From Flagellimonas onchidii (GTDB lineage Bacteria > Bacteroidota > Bacteroidia > Flavobacteriales > Flavobacteriaceae): 54,550 nucleotides of DNA. Location of the stretch: the NCBI RefSeq assembly GCF_004804315.1, contig NZ_SRXX01000021.1, forward strand, positions 1 to 54,550. Reading direction: 5' to 3'. This document shows, piece by piece, positions 1-8,642 of the stretch (position 1 is its first letter; the number at the start of each line of letters is the position of its first letter). Under the pieces are notes generated by a model. It was not told where the DNA came from, searched no databases, and saw only the letters and a program-made list of their open reading frames with translations. The translations under genes and the position numbers were made by a program.

Positions 1-1
1 T

Positions 2-91
2 TTGCAGACTTTTGAGGATTCCATACTTTTAGCAAAAGAAAAGCTCATCGAATACAATGAGCTTAAAGGTTCTTTTCAAGTGTCAGATTAA
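2..91 (+). CDS. IS481-like transposase, C-terminal 29 residues
   Basis: An open frame enters from the left edge and stops with TAA at 89-91. The tail contains the segment LQTFEDSILLAKEKL. From memory this resembles the conserved end of IS481 transposases (TPMQTF-DS--LAKEK), just after the DDE integrase core. The stop is followed closely by the terminal repeat, as expected for the 3' end of such an element. Only the tail is visible, so activity cannot be judged. The N-terminus of what may be a sibling copy is at 54492. Confidence 0.7.
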   Translation: MQTFEDSILLAKEKLIEYNELKGSFQVSD

Positions 92-98
92 CCACAAC

Positions 99-124
99 TG
101 TCAGGTTAAGTAGTGGCTAGTACA
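99..124. repeat. IS481-like right terminal inverted repeat
   Basis: The 26-bp end is an imperfect inverted match to 54425-54450 (20 of 26). A second TGTCAGATTAA copy at 81-91 overlaps the transposase stop codon and may be an internal subrepeat. Confidence 0.65.
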
Positions 125-156
125 ATTTATAACTGTCCACTGCAAATTAACAAATG

Positions 157-2328
157 CTATTTTTTAGCTTCTACAAGTTCTAATTGATCTACACTGACGT
201 TAGTGGTAAACATGCCGTAATTGACTACGGCTTTGTTTTTTTCCAAGGTATCGATACTTCCTACAGCTTTTCCGTCTTGCAAGCGGACACGATCCCCAAC
301 CTTGAAGACAGGTCTAGGTTTATTCTTTTCCTTCTGGATGGTCTTCTTCTTTTCGATTTTCTTCTCCTGACGAACTTTTACAATCTTCTTTTCCAACTCT
401 TGGGCCACCTGCTTTTTCTGAGCCTGTTTAGCTCTGGCCTGCTTTGCAGTTGTCTTTTTTCGCTTGCTATTTTCGGTTTCCACAATACGAAGCAATTCTG
501 AAATCAATGGACGCTTTTTGTTATCAATAAAATAGCGTTCTGCGGCTGTATTTACTTTATCACCCAATTGAATCATACGCTGGTTATGGTCATATAATTC
601 TTGATAGTTCTCCAGTTTGGATTTAATCTTGGCATTCAGTTTTTCAAGACGTTCCGATTCTTCCCTGGCTTTGATTTCTTCTTCCTGTAATCGCGAACCC
701 GTTTGGGCCATTTTGTTCCGTTCCTTTTGCAATTTGGCAATAGTGGCATCGAAACGCACCTTGCCGCGTTCAATCTTTTTCTTCGCTTTATTTATAAGGG
801 AATAAGGAATTCCATTTTTTTGCGCGACCTCAAAGGTGAAAGAACTACCAGCTTCACCCAAAATTAATTGGAATGTAGGTTCCAAGGTCTTGGAATTGAA
901 TCGCATATTGGCATTGGTGGCATACGGGAGTTCATTCGCCAATGCTTTTAGGTTGGCATAATGGGTAGTAATTACCCCGTATGCTTCCCGCTCGTAAAAT
1001 ACTTCTAAAAAGGCTTCAGCCAATGCACCACCCAATTCGGGATCACTTCCTGTACCAAATTCATCGATTAAAAAGAGGGTTTTATTGTTACATTTCTTTA
1101 AGAAATGATTCATGTTCTTCAACCGATAACTATAGGTGCTCAAATGATTTTCTATGGACTGATTATCCCCGATATCTGTCAATATTTTATCAAAAAAACA
1201 AACGGAACTCCTTTCATGAACAGGAATTAGAAGTCCTGATTGAAGCATTACTTGAAGCAGCCCAATAGTCTTCAGTGTTATACTTTTTCCACCTGCATTT
1301 GGTCCGGAAATTACAATAATTCGGTTCTCAGCATGTAGTTGAATCGTCTGCGGCCAAGTCTTTTCCTTTTTTAGTTTATTGGTCAAGTAGAGCAGGGGGT
1401 GGTAAGCATTTTTTAGATTTAGTTCTTTCTCATTGTTGATTTCTGGCAATAGAGCGTTCATGTCCGATGCATATTTAGCTTTGCCCGCTGTGATATCAAT
1501 ATGAATCAGAAAGCCCTGATAAGAGGCCAGTAAGTAGTCGTAAGGCCGAATGCTATCTGTTAGTTGATTAAGAATCCGTTGTATCTCTTCCTTTTCTTCG
1601 AATTCAAGGTTGCTCAATTCACGAGTGTAGGATAGTGTAGTTTCAGGAATAATGTAAACAATGCTTCCAGTTTTGGAAGTTCCCATGACAGTGCCCTTTA
1701 CCTTGCGCCGGTGCATGGCCTTTACGGCAAGAACCCTTCTGTTTTCCACCACGGATTCCCTGATTTCATCCAAAAAGTCTGAGGATTGACATCGAGCAAG
1801 TGCCACTCCAAAACTTTGGTTGATTTTTCCCCGAACCTCATTGATTTGCATTCTAATGCTTCGCAATTGTTCTGAGGCCGAATCTTTGATTTCTCCAAAC
1901 TTGTCCACTACCTGATCTATAGCTTCGGGAATTTCGGTATTAGGCTCTATCTCTGCTGAACATGCAAAAAGTAGTGGATAATATTCCTTGAATTTTTTAA
2001 AGAATTTTTGATGCAATACAACGGTCTTGCAAATATTCCCAATTCTTCGAAAACCTGAGATTTCTAAAGTAGTGTTTTCAATCTTCAGAAGTTTTAATTC
2101 CGCATTGATGCTGTCAAAGCCATGATTGGGAATACGATTCTCATTCGCAAATGATGCCAGATACTCGGAGGTTTGCCCCAATGCATCCATCAAGAGTTCT
2201 TTATCTGAATACGGACGGATTTCTAAAGCCACCTCCTTTCCCAATTCCGTATTGCAACGCGCAGCAACCTGCTCCAATACCGTTGGAAACTCTAAATCTT
2301 GAAGTGTTTTGGGGTGAATGTTCTGCAT
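157..2328 (-). CDS. mutS2: MutS2-family ATPase lacking a recognisable Smr nuclease domain
   Basis: 723-residue MutS2 homologue. The N-terminal core and clamp (about 1-290) lead into the MutS ATPase domain, with Walker A GPNAGGKS at 342-349 and a Walker B/signature segment DEFGTGSDPELGG further on. A long Lys/Glu-rich coiled-coil stretch follows (about 520-670). It ends in a short basic, KOW-like segment (VGDRVRLQDGKAVGSI). Full-length MutS2 proteins are nearer 780-800 residues and end in a Smr endonuclease domain, which I do not see here. MutS2 proteins act on branched DNA or collided ribosomes rather than in mismatch repair. A -33/-7 promoter lies just upstream at 2347-2375. Confidence 0.93.
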   Translation of the reverse strand: MQNIHPKTLQDLEFPTVLEQVAARCNTELGKEVALEIRPYSDKELLMDALGQTSEYLASFANENRIPNHGFDSINAELKLLKIENTTLEISGFRRIGNICKTVVLHQKFFKKFKEYYPLLFACSAEIEPNTEIPEAIDQVVDKFGEIKDSASEQLRSIRMQINEVRGKINQSFGVALARCQSSDFLDEIRESVVENRRVLAVKAMHRRKVKGTVMGTSKTGSIVYIIPETTLSYTRELSNLEFEEKEEIQRILNQLTDSIRPYDYLLASYQGFLIHIDITAGKAKYASDMNALLPEINNEKELNLKNAYHPLLYLTNKLKKEKTWPQTIQLHAENRIIVISGPNAGGKSITLKTIGLLQVMLQSGLLIPVHERSSVCFFDKILTDIGDNQSIENHLSTYSYRLKNMNHFLKKCNNKTLFLIDEFGTGSDPELGGALAEAFLEVFYEREAYGVITTHYANLKALANELPYATNANMRFNSKTLEPTFQLILGEAGSSFTFEVAQKNGIPYSLINKAKKKIERGKVRFDATIAKLQKERNKMAQTGSRLQEEEIKAREESERLEKLNAKIKSKLENYQELYDHNQRMIQLGDKVNTAAERYFIDNKKRPLISELLRIVETENSKRKKTTAKQARAKQAQKKQVAQELEKKIVKVRQEKKIEKKKTIQKEKNKPRPVFKVGDRVRLQDGKAVGSIDTLEKNKAVVNYGMFTTNVSVDQLELVEAKK

Positions 2329-2346
2329 TTTCCTTTGCTAGCGGGG

Positions 2347-2375
2347 CAAAGATAGGTATTCAATTGAGGTGACAA
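2347..2375 (-). promoter_or_regulatory. mutS2 promoter, Bacteroidota type
   Basis: On the minus strand TTG (2375-2373) is followed after 18 bp by TATCTTTG (2354-2347), an exact match to TAnnTTTG. The mutS2 ATG is 18 bp further on. Confidence 0.6.
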
Positions 2376-2387
2376 GGAATGTGGCAA

Positions 2388-3565
2388 TCAATTTATAAGT
2401 CCTCCCACGGGTAAACCACTTGGTACATTTTCGGGAATGGACTTATCGAATTCCGTATCATTCAAAGTATTCAAAAATGAAATGATAGGTGCAATTTCTT
2501 TTATCGATAGTCGTAATTCACGAACTAGAGGGTCAAATTGTGTAGGGTCTACGTTTGGATTTCGAACCACATTATTGGAAATGTCCTCGTAAAACTCCAA
2601 TACCCTTCGGAGCGACACAAAATTGCCATTATGCATATAGGGAGCCGTAAATCTCAGATTTCTTAGGGTGGGGGTCCTGAAAGCAAAACTATCCTTTGCC
2701 CCAACATCGGCTACACCAAAATCAATTTTTGACAACTTGGAATTTTCGGGAACGCCCAAAACGTGCATTTTAAAATCGGAAAACATAGGTCCATTGTGGC
2801 AATTGATGCACCCCACTTTTTTAAAGAGTTCAAAACCATCTCTTTCACCAATCGAGATTGCCTCCCTATCACCTTGAATGAATTTGTCGAATCGAGAATT
2901 AGGGGTCACAAGGGTCCGTTCAAAAGCGGCTATTGCTTTTCCGAGGTTTTCAATATTTACCGCGTTAGACTCATCAAAAGCATTTTTAAATAAGATTTGA
3001 TACTCGGGGATATTCCTTAGTCGTTCCACAACCACATTTAGGATTTCTTCTTCAGTGAAGTCAAGCCCTCTCATTTCTTCAAGCGCTTTTATAGGCTCCA
3101 AAGCTTGTTTTTCCAGACTTTTGACCCGGTCATCCCAAAACATGGTTGCATTCTCAGGAACATAGTCTTTATGGCTTTGTAATCCATTGTAAGCCGTGTT
3201 CAGTATGGTTTGGGCGTTTCTTTTCACAAACGGAATGTTGTTCGGTTCATTGAACTTTCTTTTGCTACCAAGACCTGCGGCGTTGGTTCCTATGGAAATG
3301 TCCAAGAATTCTGCGTACCCCATTTCTGGATGATGGCAGGTGGCACATGAGATATGGGGTCATAAAACAATAGTTTACCAAGATTTTCCTTGGCTTTAGA
3401 TGGTGGATTATCCTTTGGATAAATGACCTGTGTAGGCAAGGCAGTTACGACCGGTACGGGTTTGGGAGTTTCAACTAGCGATATTTCCTCGGATTTTGGC
3501 CCTTTGCAATTGGACAAAAAGAATATAGCCAATATAACCCAAACAATGTGCAACCTTTGTCTCAA
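2388..3565 (-). pseudogene. Di-haem cytochrome c peroxidase (MauG/CcpA family), frameshifted
   Basis: Two overlapping frames together make one di-haem peroxidase. The upstream frame (from a TTG at 3565) has a lipoprotein signal with lipobox LSNC and reaches LGKLLFYDPI. The downstream frame carries the rest, including the second haem site CINCH and the segment FRTPTLRN. The first haem site is not in either frame as translated from its own start. Reading from 3350 in the downstream frame gives SCATCHHPEMGYAEF, so DPI (ending 3353) is joined to SCATCHH by two stray bases at 3352-3351. About seven residues (family pattern roughly LSG-nKdV) are missing as well. A short deletion that breaks the frame explains both. 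The wild-type product would be a periplasmic lipoprotein reducing peroxide. An assembly error is possible but less likely, because residues are lost too. Confidence 0.85.
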
Positions 3566-3580
3566 AATAAAGAAGCGATT

Positions 3581-4183
3581 TTAGTTATAGACCCGAATGA
3601 CCTCGCCATTTCTTCTGCCCATGACACTTCTTACGTAGGCATTGACGCTTTTCTCCATAGATATGGGATTATGTCCGGGGAAATAGTCCTTATACTTCTC
3701 ATAAGCATCAATCACGAGCTCCAATGAAACCACATTCAGTCGAATTCCGTTTTCAATTTCAAGTGCAGCCGCTTGAACAAAGCTGTGCAAAGCTCCATTC
3801 ACCATTGCAGCACTCGCTGTTTTTGGGACAGGGTTATCCGCCAACACTCCAGTAGATAAGGTTATTGAGCCTCCCTCGGCTAAATAATATTGTCCGATGC
3901 GTACCAAGTTGACCTGTCCCATTAACTTGCTCCTTATCCCGATATAGTAATCTTCTTCTGAAAGTTGGTCAAATTCCGCCCATTTGGCCTCACCTGCTAT
4001 GCAGATAATCGCATCTAACTTACCTGTTTGTTGAAACATTTTCTCAATGGAATTGCTATCAGAAATGTCCACGGTATAATCTCCTCCAGTTCTTCCAGCA
4101 ATCAAAACCTTATGGTTTTCGCCAAAATGTTTGCTTACACTTTTGCCAATGGTCCCATTTCCTCCGATTATTAGGATTTTCAT
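3581..4183 (-). CDS. Atypical short-chain dehydrogenase/reductase
   Basis: 200-residue Rossmann protein with the nucleotide-binding motif GGNGTIG at residues 7-13, an Arg after beta2 (AGRTGG) and the segment ICIAG in place of NNAG. The Ser of the SDR triad is present (TLSTG). The YxxxK pair is not: the aligned segment reads AAMVN in a run of Ala-rich helix (TASAAMVNGALHSF). Catalysis by the classical SDR mechanism is therefore doubtful; it may bind NAD(P) or use another residue. It ends 15 bp before the broken peroxidase gene and points the same way. Substrate unknown. Confidence 0.85.
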   Translation of the reverse strand: MKILIIGGNGTIGKSVSKHFGENHKVLIAGRTGGDYTVDISDSNSIEKMFQQTGKLDAIICIAGEAKWAEFDQLSEEDYYIGIRSKLMGQVNLVRIGQYYLAEGGSITLSTGVLADNPVPKTASAAMVNGALHSFVQAAALEIENGIRLNVVSLELVIDAYEKYKDYFPGHNPISMEKSVNAYVRSVMGRRNGEVIRVYN

Positions 4184-4325
4184 AGTATGTACTTATTATT
4201 ATCAACAGTTGTCCTTGGCAACTCGGTTATTGATTACAGCTGCACTTCTAAAAGAATCATAGCTGGGTTATAAGGACTCCAAGATATTATTTTTAGCTTT
4301 ATCGACAGAACTTACCTTAAAATAA

Positions 4326-4991
4326 ATGAACGTCAATATAGATCCAAGTTGGAAAACTCATTTACAACAGGAATTTGATAAGCCTTATTTTGAAAAACTT
4401 ACTCAATTTGTAAAGCAAGAGTATCGGCAACATACTTGTTATCCTAAAGGAAAACACATTTTTGCGGCATTTGATCATTGCCCGTTTCAAGAGACGAAGG
4501 TTGTGATTATTGGACAAGATCCCTATCATGGGCCCAATCAAGCAAATGGGCTTTGTTTTTCAGTGCAAGATGGGATTCCACATCCACCTTCCCTGGTCAA
4601 CATTTTTAAAGAACTAAAGGTTGATGAGGAAAAACCATACCCAGCAAGCGGTAATCTAGAACGTTGGGCGGATCAAGGAGTGTTATTGTTGAATGCAACC
4701 TTAACAGTTAGGGCTCATCAAGCCGGAAGTCATCAAAATAAAGGCTGGGAGCAGTTCACCGATGCAGTCATAAAAATGGTTTCGTCAAAACTTGATGGGG
4801 TTGTTTTTTTACTCTGGGGAGGTTTTGCCAAAAAGAAATCGACGTTAATAGATACTTCAAAACATCATATACTTACTTCGGGGCATCCTTCGCCTTTAAG
4901 TGCCAATCGAGGTTTGTGGTTTGGTAATCAACATTTTAGCAAAACCAATTCACTGCTTGCTAGAATGGGAAAACCGTTGATAAGTTGGTGA
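4326..4991 (+). CDS. ung: Uracil-DNA glycosylase, family 1
   Basis: 221 residues, the usual length for Ung. It carries the water-activating motif GQDPYHG with the catalytic Asp at residue 65, the uracil-binding segment LLLNATLTVRAHQAGSH, and the DNA-intercalation motif HPSPLSANRG near residue 187. It removes uracil from DNA to start base-excision repair. The ATG follows AAAATAA, an A-rich context typical of this genome. It is single, divergent from the SDR gene, with 141 bp between them. Confidence 0.97.
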   Translation: MNVNIDPSWKTHLQQEFDKPYFEKLTQFVKQEYRQHTCYPKGKHIFAAFDHCPFQETKVVIIGQDPYHGPNQANGLCFSVQDGIPHPPSLVNIFKELKVDEEKPYPASGNLERWADQGVLLLNATLTVRAHQAGSHQNKGWEQFTDAVIKMVSSKLDGVVFLLWGGFAKKKSTLIDTSKHHILTSGHPSPLSANRGLWFGNQHFSKTNSLLARMGKPLISW

Positions 4992-5077
4992 ATTACTTAT
5001 CGCCAGTAAATTCTTAAAATATAATAAGAATTCGTACGTTTAGTAAAGTAACCCCCGTATAGGAAAATTCTTATATT

Positions 5078-5482
5078 TTGCGCAGACTTAAATCAGTATT
5101 GCTAGTCGATGATGATGATACTACCAACTTTTTGAATCGATTTTTCGTAAGGCAGTTGGACAGTAAATTAACTGTTAATACGGCTTGTAATGGAAAAGAG
5201 GCCATTGAGCTTTTGTCGACCATCCCAGATGAAGAAAATACACCTTGTCTTCTAATTCTCGATACCAACATGCCGGTAATGGATGGGTGGCAATTTTTGG
5301 ATGAATTCGACAAGCAATTTGATGAGGATTTTAAAAAGAAGGTCGTGGTTGTAATGTTGACCGCTTTGGATACTGAGGAAACTACTGCATTGGCATTGGC
5401 CAATCCGAATGTTACCGATACTGCTCAAAAACCCTTATCTGATTTAAAATTTAGGGTACTGATCAACAAGTACTTTTCTTAA
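5078..5482 (+). CDS. Single-domain response regulator (CheY-like receiver)
   Basis: 134 residues, a receiver domain only. The acidic pocket is DDDD at 11-14, the phospho-acceptor is Asp62 (LDTNMPVMDG), the switch Thr is Thr95 (MLTALD), and the conserved Lys is Lys118 (AQKPL). All catalytic residues are intact. The best start is TTG at 5078; no ATG is available in frame near the N-terminus. No kinase or output gene is adjacent, so this is an orphan that must signal through a partner elsewhere. Its last 4 bp overlap the convergent gene. Confidence 0.9.
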   Translation: MRRLKSVLLVDDDDTTNFLNRFFVRQLDSKLTVNTACNGKEAIELLSTIPDEENTPCLLILDTNMPVMDGWQFLDEFDKQFDEDFKKKVVVVMLTALDTEETTALALANPNVTDTAQKPLSDLKFRVLINKYFS

Positions 5483-6324
5483 ACAAGAAATTCTTCTGAC
5501 ATTTTGATTTGCTCGATTAATTCAAGACTATGGAGTCGTTTCTGCACATCCTCCAAGGTCTCCTCACGCAATTGTGTTTGTCCCCAAGTGGTTTTGGTTA
5601 GCCAATCCTGAATATCTTCGAGCTTCTGTCCGTATCTATTGACAAGGGTCCTGTCTATACTTGGAATTTGTTTGAATTCGGAAGTATACCGATTTATGAT
5701 GTCAAGTATGTGGTTAAGGCAATTGCTTTTTGAACTTAAGAAAGCATCTGTGGCGGCGATAACAAAACAAGGCCAAGGCGTTGGACAATCTCCGATTCTT
5801 TTAAAGATGCCACTATCCACGAGCGGTTTTGTCGTGAAATGTTCCCACATAAAGTAGGCTCCAGACCCTGAACTTAAGTTTTCTATGGCACCGTCAAGGT
5901 TATTTATAACCTCGAACTGCAGTGAATGCGTATCCCAGCCCTGATTTTGCGCATGTACATAGGACATTAGGTGACTGCCACTACCCATTCTGCTTACCGC
6001 TACTTTATCATTTTCAAGTTGAGTTGCCGAAGAACGTGGGTTGTCAGCTGCTACGTGAATTCCCCAAAGTAATGGCGAAGCAACATACACTTGAATAATT
6101 TTGGATGGATTTCCGTGAGAAATGCTTTTGACAAGCCCTTCGGTTAAGATGATTGCCAAATCAGTCTCTTCTTCCTGAAGCATTTGACACATTTTTCCGG
6201 TTCCCTCAGGTACATCTGTCCACTGCAACCCAATTCCTCTTTCTTCAAATGCGCCATCTTCCATCGCCATGTGCCAAGGCAAATTAAAATGTTCGGGTAC
6301 GCCTACTATCCTAATTGTTTTCAT
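5479..6324 (-). CDS. Cytoplasmic PBP2-fold (ABC substrate-binding-like) protein
   Basis: 281 residues resembling the NMT1/THI5-type periplasmic-binding fold (opening MKTIRIVGVPEHFNLPWHMAM), closest in my recollection to the Ca3427-like PBP2 group. There is no signal peptide or lipobox and no permease or ATPase gene nearby, so it is unlikely to serve an ABC importer. Motifs include TDLAIILTEG (ligand cleft) and VSRMGSGSHLMSYV (phosphate- or carboxylate-type loop). The function of cytosolic members is not established; small-molecule binding or an enzymatic role are both possible. It sits 33 bp downstream of the nucleoside phosphorylase gene on the same strand, so co-transcription is likely. Confidence 0.75.
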   Translation of the reverse strand: MKTIRIVGVPEHFNLPWHMAMEDGAFEERGIGLQWTDVPEGTGKMCQMLQEEETDLAIILTEGLVKSISHGNPSKIIQVYVASPLLWGIHVAADNPRSSATQLENDKVAVSRMGSGSHLMSYVHAQNQGWDTHSLQFEVINNLDGAIENLSSGSGAYFMWEHFTTKPLVDSGIFKRIGDCPTPWPCFVIAATDAFLSSKSNCLNHILDIINRYTSEFKQIPSIDRTLVNRYGQKLEDIQDWLTKTTWGQTQLREETLEDVQKRLHSLELIEQIKMSEEFLV

Positions 6325-6357
6325 ATATGCTCTAAATGGGTAAAGGCAACAAAGATA

Positions 6358-7233
6358 TTAGGAAACAAGTTTTTCCAAGGTGTATTTTATAAGATTCTCA
6401 ACCGTGAGGAAGGCATTTTTGGAAAATTCTCCCGTAGCCCGATTGGCTAAAATAGCATTCAATGAAATCGCTCGATGTCCATGTAATTTAGCAAGACCAT
6501 ATATGCCCGCAGTCTCCATTTCTAGGTTGGTAATGAGCTCATTTTCATAGCGGAAGGCAGCAAGTTGGTCGTTAAAATCCAACAGCTTGGGCTTTAATCT
6601 TAAGCTTCGCCCTTGAGGTCCGTAAAAACCTGAATTAGTGGCTGTTATTCCTAATCGTATACGATTTGAGCTAAATCTTTCTCTTAGTTTCGCATCCGCA
6701 TCCACCGCATATGGGATAACATCATGAGCTCTCCAACCGACAAATTGGTTAAGCTCACGCTCAAGCTTTTGATTTCTGACTTGTCCAGCATCATAAAAAT
6801 GTAAAAGTCCATCAAAACCAACGGCCCGTTCACTCATTAGGAAAGAATCAACTGGAATATTGGATTGGATGGTTCCAGATGTGCCAATCCGTATAAAATC
6901 TAACTGTTTCTTCTCATTTTTAACCTTCCTAGTGTGAAAATCAATATTGACCAGCGCATCCAGTTCGTTGAAAACGATATCAATATTATCGGTTCCAATT
7001 CCTGTTGAAATGACTGTGATTTTTTTTTGCTTATAATACCCTGTGTGAGCCTGAAATTCACGTCTTCCCTTCTCAACTTCGATTGAATCAAAGTGCTTTG
7101 TAACTTGGGAAACACGGTTGGGGTCACCAACTGTGATTATGGTAGAAGCAACGTCTTTTGGTAAAAGGTTCAGATGGTAGATGCTGCCATCGGGATTCAG
7201 AATTAATTCTGAGTCACTAATTGATGACGCCAT
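6358..7233 (-). CDS. Nucleoside phosphorylase (uridine phosphorylase-like)
   Basis: 291-residue member of the PNP/UDP family. Family features visible are GDPNRV (about 36-41, phosphate binding), the segment STGIGTDN, the segment RIGTSGTIQ (phosphate loop), and NLEMETAGIYGLAKLHGH carrying the ribose-binding Met-Glu. It cleaves a nucleoside with phosphate to the free base plus ribose-1-phosphate; uridine is the likely substrate, but specificity cannot be fixed from sequence alone. It follows the DUF1835 gene by 1 bp and precedes the PBP2-like gene, forming a small minus-strand operon. Confidence 0.88.
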   Translation of the reverse strand: MASSISDSELILNPDGSIYHLNLLPKDVASTIITVGDPNRVSQVTKHFDSIEVEKGRREFQAHTGYYKQKKITVISTGIGTDNIDIVFNELDALVNIDFHTRKVKNEKKQLDFIRIGTSGTIQSNIPVDSFLMSERAVGFDGLLHFYDAGQVRNQKLERELNQFVGWRAHDVIPYAVDADAKLRERFSSNRIRLGITATNSGFYGPQGRSLRLKPKLLDFNDQLAAFRYENELITNLEMETAGIYGLAKLHGHRAISLNAILANRATGEFSKNAFLTVENLIKYTLEKLVS

Positions 7234-7234
7234 A

Positions 7235-8167
7235 TCAAAGCTTTAAAATCCTGTCTGTATCTGTATTGTATAAGAAGTTATACTTTAAAGAACCGCCTAG
7301 ATATAATTGATTATCACGTATTTGAGAATAAAAATTAGCTTTATTTATCAATATATCCTTCCCTTTTTTGGTCAGTTTAACCGGGTTGAAAGAGTTGAAT
7401 AACGGCTTGAGCGAGGTTATGATGCGATTGTACTGAGTGTCGGAAAAACCGTAATACCCTTGATTCTTTAAAACTTCTCCTAGCAATTCTTTCCTCGATC
7501 CAGGTCTTTGGTTCATAGCTGTTTCCAAAACACGATTCTCCAGTTCATTGAGCCCATTTTTAATGGTCGGGAATCTTTTCAAATGGGTTTTAAGGGCGTC
7601 AGACAAATATTCGAACTGGAAATTGTTGTGCGCCACAAGGTTTTCTAACCTTATAGGATTATCACTGCAATACAATTGCCACACGTAATCCGCAAATTCA
7701 ATATCATCTTGGGATAAAATCGTCCTGTTTTCATAAAGCTCCAAAAGTTGCTCGTCACTTACCTCACTAAGACCGTAGAGTGTATCGCTATCATCTTCTT
7801 TACCGCTACAAACCAATGATATTTCAGCATGCCTTCTATGGGTCTTGAGCCAACTAAGGACGGCAAGCATATTAATTTGGCAAAAGAGATCATATTCAAA
7901 CCAGAGCACAATCTGATCCTGTTGCTTATGGTTACATAGGGACCTGTATTCCTTTAAAGTTTTTTCAACAAACCAGGATTTGGATACCTTGTAATTTTTG
8001 TTCAAAAACTCAAAACGTGTTTTCCAAAAAGATTCACTTCCCACATTGCAAAGGGTCTTGCCCTCACAGAGCATTTCTCTCCACGTGATAATATCTCCCT
8101 TAAGATGTAATGATTGAAGTTTTGACGTGAAATTGTCCCCGTTGGTAATATGCAACAGTGATTTCAT
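7235..8167 (-). CDS. DUF1835 domain-containing protein
   Basis: 310 residues. The N-terminus (MKSLLHITNGDN, then DIITWREMLCEG) is typical of DUF1835, and the C-terminal third (LTKKGKDIL) looks like a small winged-helix module. No catalytic motif is recognised and the function is unknown. It lies directly upstream of the nucleoside phosphorylase gene (1-bp gap), suggesting shared transcription. A 143-bp gap separates it from the SUI1 gene upstream. Confidence 0.8.
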   Translation of the reverse strand: MKSLLHITNGDNFTSKLQSLHLKGDIITWREMLCEGKTLCNVGSESFWKTRFEFLNKNYKVSKSWFVEKTLKEYRSLCNHKQQDQIVLWFEYDLFCQINMLAVLSWLKTHRRHAEISLVCSGKEDDSDTLYGLSEVSDEQLLELYENRTILSQDDIEFADYVWQLYCSDNPIRLENLVAHNNFQFEYLSDALKTHLKRFPTIKNGLNELENRVLETAMNQRPGSRKELLGEVLKNQGYYGFSDTQYNRIITSLKPLFNSFNPVKLTKKGKDILINKANFYSQIRDNQLYLGGSLKYNFLYNTDTDRILKL

Positions 8168-8310
8168 TTTCAGTTCAGTTTTCGTCGGTTAGAAGAATTA
8201 AAAGTAAGATTTATACCAAGAACACAAAAATTTTTTTCCAAAACATTGGCAATCAACCTGTAATTTTAAGAATGTTTGAAAGAAACGCGGAAAATGATGA
8301 AAATATTATA

Positions 8311-8640
8311 TTATCCGCCAACCCTTTTCACATTAAAGCCACAGTTCCTCAAAAATTCCATGATTTTATCTCTATAATCACCCTGTATAATGATGCTGTC
8401 ATTTTTGTAACTCCCTCCAACACTTAACATTGATTTAAGATCTTTGGTAAGTTTTTTGAAATCACTATCGGCTCCCGTATACCCTTCCAAAATGGTTACA
8501 GGCTTCCCTTTCCTTTTTTCATATTTACATATAATCGGGGCATCTTGCATCCAATATTTAGGGGTTTGTGCTGTAGTTTCCTCGCTCTCTTCTGGAACAT
8601 GGTCCGGGAAAAGATTCTTTAATTGGTCTTGCAAATCCAT
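8311..8640 (-). CDS. SUI1/eIF1-family translation factor (YciH-like)
   Basis: 109 residues. The C-terminal two thirds match the SUI1 fold: KGKPVTILEGYTG, a Lys-rich stretch (FKKLTKDLKSMLSVGGSYKN) and IIIQGDYRDKIMEFLRNCGF. Archaeal and eukaryotic eIF1 monitor start-codon choice; the bacterial homologue YciH affects initiation fidelity in vitro, but its physiological role is unsettled. It starts 2 bp after the 2OG oxygenase gene on the same strand, so the two are likely co-transcribed. Confidence 0.9.
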   Translation of the reverse strand: MDLQDQLKNLFPDHVPEESEETTAQTPKYWMQDAPIICKYEKRKGKPVTILEGYTGADSDFKKLTKDLKSMLSVGGSYKNDSIIIQGDYRDKIMEFLRNCGFNVKRVGG

Positions 8641-8642
8641 CT

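Larger units (their letters stand above)
1..124 (+). mobile_element. Right end of an IS481-like insertion sequence (cut by window start)
   Basis: This is the 3' remnant of an insertion sequence: the end of a transposase gene, then a terminal inverted repeat at 99-124. The reverse complement of 99-124 begins TGTACTAG and ends ACTTAACCTGACA. It matches the repeat at 54425-54450 (TGTAATAG, ending ACTTAATCTGACA) at 20 of 26 positions. IS481 elements commonly begin with TGT. The outer boundary at about 124 is inferred from the repeat; no target duplication can be tested because the other end of this copy lies outside the window. Confidence 0.75.

Noticed and set aside
81..91. TGTCAGATTAA at the left edge as an attachment site
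   Set aside because: It overlaps the transposase stop codon and belongs to the IS end, where related copies of the same motif occur.
5009..5032. AATTCTTA/TAAGAATT inverted repeat after ung as a terminator
   Set aside because: The stem is AT-rich, short (8 bp), and lacks a T-run.
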